Source of the DNA: Dehalococcoidia bacterium
GTDB lineage: Bacteria > Chloroflexota > Dehalococcoidia > Lucifugimonadales > Lucifugimonadaceae
Assembly (NCBI GenBank): GCA_028278465.1
Contig: JANQEF010000303.1
Location: 1-15,719, forward strand
Reading direction: 5' to 3'
Length of the DNA: 15,719 nucleotides
The position numbers and the translations under genes were made by a program. Position 1 is the stretch's first letter. Each line of letters begins with the position of its first letter. Below the pieces are notes generated by a model, which saw only the letters and a list, made by a program, of their open reading frames with translations, was not told the origin of the DNA and did not search any database. Positions 13,920-15,719 of the stretch are shown piece by piece.

Positions 13920-13959
13920 CTCGTCAGAGCCGTTCGGCGAGGCCTCTCTTGTTCGTTAG
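13573..13959 (+). pseudogene. Truncated 5' copy of the downstream MFS transporter gene
   Basis: The frame from GTG 13573, which aligns with the ATG of the MFS gene at 14880, encodes the same N-terminal extension and first membrane segment (KSLGLMIGLSAGHGIKHFGQG), then SEVAFGGITTSQSAASGVANV. After 13919 the similarity stops and 13 unrelated residues lead to TAG 13957-13959. No transporter can be made from 128 residues with at most one and a half helices. It is best read as a remnant left by the rearrangement that brought in the toxin-antitoxin genes. Whether it is translated is unknown. Confidence 0.75.
13684..13707. repeat. Palindromic repeat arm inside the MFS remnant
   Basis: ATTCCGGA (13684-13691), TCGAG, TCCGGAAT (13697-13704), GAC. 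Same hairpin as the right arms at 3809 and 10269, here inside an open frame and read as EIPDRVRND. Confidence 0.75.
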
Positions 13960-13974
13960 CGTAGGCTAGTCGCT

Positions 13975-14268
13975 ATGAACGTCGAGATCAAAACCACACA
14001 GCTCGCCGGCTTCTGCCTGAGGCATCACATCAGGCGGCTGGCACTGTTCGGCTCGGCTTTGACCGACGAGTTTGGCGCTGACTCGGACATAGATGTCTTA
14101 GTCGAGTTCGAGGAAGGTCACGTTCCTGGCCTCGCCTTCTTTGCCATGCAGGACGAGCTGTCCGAGATGCTTGGCCGCAAAGTCGACCTCAACACACCGG
14201 CATTCCTGAGCCGCCACTTCCGCGACGAGGTCGTTGCTCAAGCCCAGGACCTCTATGTCGCAGCGTGA
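13975..14268 (+). CDS. MNT-type minimal nucleotidyltransferase, antitoxin-like
   Basis: 97 residues. LFGSALTDEFGADSDIDVLVEF contains the nucleotidyltransferase signature G-S-x10-D-x-D (Gly26-Ser27, Asp38, Asp40), and the third Asp is in GRKVDL (Asp71), so the catalytic triad is complete. Proteins of this size usually pair with a HEPN protein, as in MntA/HepT, where the nucleotidyltransferase neutralises the HEPN ribonuclease by adding AMP. The gene that follows, overlapping by 14 bases, begins like such a HEPN partner but is truncated. No clear Shine-Dalgarno precedes ATG 13975. It lies between the two copies of the MFS duplication. Confidence 0.85.
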   Translation: MNVEIKTTQLAGFCLRHHIRRLALFGSALTDEFGADSDIDVLVEFEEGHVPGLAFFAMQDELSEMLGRKVDLNTPAFLSRHFRDEVVAQAQDLYVAA

Positions 14269-14389
14269 TGCGGATGCGGCGCTCCGGCACATGTTGGATC
14301 ACGCCGAGGAAGCCGCGTCACTCATCGAGGGACACTCGCAAGACGATGTCGAATCGAACCGCGTTCTTTTAGCTCGTGTCGTAGCGTAG
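14255..14389 (+). pseudogene. Truncated HepT-like HEPN (DUF86) toxin
   Basis: An ATG at 14255 overlapping the nucleotidyltransferase by 14 bases opens a 44-codon frame: RDADAALRHMLDHAEEAASLIEG, then SQDDVESNRVLLARVVA and TAG. This matches the N-terminal helix and 'D-x-L' helix of DUF86/HepT proteins, which normally run past 100 residues and carry the catalytic R-x4-H motif later. That part is missing, so the product would be inactive. Downstream sequence shows no continuation in the other frames before hicB. Confidence 0.6.
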
Positions 14390-14398
14390 TATCGATAC
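14389..14398. promoter_or_regulatory. 10-bp palindrome upstream of hicB
   Basis: GTATCGATAC, self-complementary, 26 bases before the hicB start and overlapping a TAGTAT -10-like box (14387-14392). It could be an operator for the toxin-antitoxin unit, but it is short enough to arise by chance. Confidence 0.25.
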
Positions 14399-14424
14399 AG
14401 CACCAGCTATCAGAGGTCACCTAG

Positions 14425-14652
14425 ATGCAGGCAAAACACCAGGTCACGGCAGTCATCGAACGCGAGGGTGATGGCTACGTTGCCCTTAGCCCTGAACTTG
14501 ACATCGCCAGCCAGGGCGAGACGATCCAGGAGGCAAGAGAGAACCTGCTGGAGGCACTGACGCTGTTTTTCGAAACCGCGAGCGAGGAAGAGGTTGCGGA
14601 GCGTCTCAGGACCGAGGTGTACATCACCCGGATGGAAGTAGAGGTTGGCTAG
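14425..14652 (+). CDS. hicB: HicB-family antitoxin
   Basis: 75 residues. VTAVIEREGDGYVALSPELDIASQGETIQEARENLLEALTLFFE is the HicB pattern: strand, D/E-G-Y-V-A, P-E-L, S-Q-G-x-T, then a helix E-A-x-E-N-L-x-E-A. HicB binds and masks HicA. This one ends soon after the RNase-H-like core and has no ribbon-helix-helix or HTH domain, so it may not repress its own promoter. AGAGG lies 8 bases before ATG 14425. The antitoxin gene comes first and overlaps hicA by 8 bases. Confidence 0.88.
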   Translation: MQAKHQVTAVIEREGDGYVALSPELDIASQGETIQEARENLLEALTLFFETASEEEVAERLRTEVYITRMEVEVG

Positions 14653-14869
14653 GCTGCGAGTGCTGTCGGGGCGGCAGGTCTGCGCCATCCTGTCGCAACA
14701 CGGCTTTGTTGAAGTCCGGCGTCGAGGCAGCCACATCGTGATGCAGCGTTCCGCAGGCGGCTCGACTCGGACTGTTCCGGTCCCTGATCACCGCGAACTG
14801 CGCATGGGCACACTGTCCTCGATCATCCGTCAATCCGATCTGCCTCGGACTCTGTTCGAAGTTCAGTAA
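14645..14869 (+). CDS. hicA: HicA-family mRNA interferase toxin
   Basis: 74 residues. MARLRVLSGRQVCAILSQHG, then GFVEVRRRGSHIVMQR, and later VPVPDHRELRMGTLSSIIRQ match HicA (YcfA-like): a double-stranded-RNA-binding-like fold with catalytic His30 in G-S-H. HicA cleaves mRNAs until masked by HicB. TTG 14645 is chosen because it gives the family's usual 'M-x-R-L-x-V-L-S-G' N-terminus and couples translation to hicB, whose stop is at 14650-14652. Its stop codon TAA (14867-14869) lies within the first bases of the right copy of the direct repeat, so the cassette ends exactly at the repeat boundary. Confidence 0.88.
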   Translation: MARLRVLSGRQVCAILSQHGFVEVRRRGSHIVMQRSAGGSTRTVPVPDHRELRMGTLSSIIRQSDLPRTLFEVQ

Positions 14870-15226
14870 ACTGCCGCAAATGGCAGACAACCTCGACGGC
14901 TCAAGCCGTACACCCTCCGGCGCTCAGGCCGATGACGCGTCTGCGTCCGAGAGCGGAGCCGGAGTAGCGCCAGTCGGCGCGGACCGAGAGATTCCGGATC
15001 AAGTCCGGAATGACGGATCGGCCTCGTCCGAAGACGCCTCGGACTCAACCCGCCCCAAATCCCTGGGCCTCATGATCGGCCTTTCGGCTGGTCATGGGAT
15101 CAAGCACTTTGGGCAGGGCGCGCTGCTGCTCATAAGCCCGCACATCCGGGAAGCGATGATGCTCAGCGAAGTGGCATTCGGCGGCATCGCCACATCGCAA
15201 TCCGCCGCATCCGGAGTCGCCAACGT
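14866..15226. repeat. 361-bp direct repeat, right copy
   Basis: Counterpart of 13559-13919. It starts at GTAAACTGC, which contains the hicA stop codon, and ends inside the MFS gene after GVANV, where the coding sequence simply continues. The copies are 946 bases apart, and the gap holds the nucleotidyltransferase, HEPN remnant, hicB and hicA. Confidence 0.85.
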
Positions 15227-15719
15227 TCCCGCCGGCATCCTCTCCGACGTCTACCGGCGTCGAGTCGCCTGGCTTCTCACCATCAGCATGCTGCTCGTCG
15301 GCAGCGGCTACCTCATCATCGGCATCTCGCCGTGGTTCTGGCTCGTCATCATGGCCGTCAGCATCATCGGCTTCGGCACCAGCCTGTGGCACGCGCCCGC
15401 CTTCGGCACACTCGCCGCCAACTACCCCGAGCGTCGGGGCGTCGCAATGTCCGCGCACCTGACCGGGGCGCAGGTCGGCAACACGCTCAGCCCGATCATC
15501 ATCGGCATGCTGCTCTCGGGCTTCACCATCGGGTTCCTGTCGCTCAGCTGGGACGGACTGCACTGGAGGCTTGTCTCTGCGCTCCTGTTCATACCGGCGG
15601 CGCTGACCGCGCTGGCTGTGATCCTGCGGGTGAAGACGGCAGGGCAGGAGGCTGAGCGGAACATGACGCGCGCCGAGTACATGGCGTCGGTGAAGCGGCT
15701 GCTGACGAATGCGGGCGTG
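14880..15719 (+). CDS. MFS transporter (partial, runs off the window)
   Basis: 280 codons without a stop to the right edge. Residues 1-61 form a hydrophilic, Ser/Asp/Ala-rich extension unusual for the family and partly made of the palindromic repeat (REIPDQVRND, 37-46). Hydrophobic segments follow: 63-85, 100-118, 124-144, 149-170, then about 200-220 and 235-255. The MFS loop 2-3 signature is GILSDVYRRRVAW after the second helix. FGTSLWHAPAFGTLAANYPERRGVAMS is typical of the fourth helix and loop 4-5. It is a secondary carrier in the inner membrane; the substrate is not predictable. ATG 14880 follows the hicA stop by 10 bases and no ribosome site is evident; Met65 (15072) is an alternative that removes the extension. 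Confidence 0.85.
   Translation, partial: MADNLDGSSRTPSGAQADDASASESGAGVAPVGADREIPDQVRNDGSASSEDASDSTRPKSLGLMIGLSAGHGIKHFGQGALLLISPHIREAMMLSEVAFGGIATSQSAASGVANVPAGILSDVYRRRVAWLLTISMLLVGSGYLIIGISPWFWLVIMAVSIIGFGTSLWHAPAFGTLAANYPERRGVAMSAHLTGAQVGNTLSPIIIGMLLSGFTIGFLSLSWDGLHWRLVSALLFIPAALTALAVILRVKTAGQEAERNMTRAEYMASVKRLLTNAGV
14991..15014. repeat. Palindromic repeat arm inside the MFS gene
   Basis: ATTCCGGA (14991-14998), TCAAG, TCCGGAAT (15004-15011), GAC. Identical to the intergenic copies at 3809 and 10269; read here in frame as EIPDQVRND. Confidence 0.75.

Overview
The window is GC-rich bacterial chromosome, with an AT-richer insert near 11.8-13.5 kb. It looks like an environmental Chloroflexota genome, possibly Dehalococcoidia/SAR202-like. 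That placement is a guess from three things: the high GC, a lipoprotein with a long Thr/Pro/Ala linker, and the dense mosaic of short palindromic intergenic repeats. There is no rRNA or other marker gene to confirm it. I see no tRNA, rRNA, CRISPR array or transposase.

Left part (1-3.7 kb, all + strand): the C-terminal end of a GspE/PilB-type secretion or pilus ATPase, a small J-domain-like protein without the HPD motif, a LuxR-type regulator lacking the usual N-terminal ATPase, an 18-bp perfect palindrome, and a secreted protein with a poly-acidic tract, closed by a hairpin terminator. A 0.7-kb stretch of palindromic repeats follows.

Middle part (4.3-11.8 kb): dihydrolipoyl dehydrogenase (- strand, good TATAAT promoter) is divergent from the most striking gene here. 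This is a DUF3179-family lipoprotein whose reading frame is interrupted by one in-frame TGA exactly where the family has the first Cys of a CxxC motif. A 7-bp hairpin with a GGTT loop lies 22 nt downstream, as in bacterial SECIS elements, so I read the two ORFs as one candidate selenoprotein (Sec216). Next come a DUF998-like membrane protein and a small convergent membrane protein. After a second repeat-rich gap there is a translationally coupled methyltransferase/GNAT pair, divergent from a class III aminotransferase.

Right part (11.8-15.7 kb) is accessory DNA. A lower-GC pair (three-Cys-motif partner protein TcmP plus the Gp37/Gp68-like DUF5131 protein) comes first. A 361-bp direct duplication of the start of an MFS transporter gene then flanks a toxin-antitoxin cluster: an MNT-type nucleotidyltransferase, a truncated HEPN toxin, HicB and HicA. 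The left copy is a dead 5' fragment; the right copy continues as an apparently intact MFS gene running off the window. Both copies carry a genomic palindromic repeat inside the coding frame.
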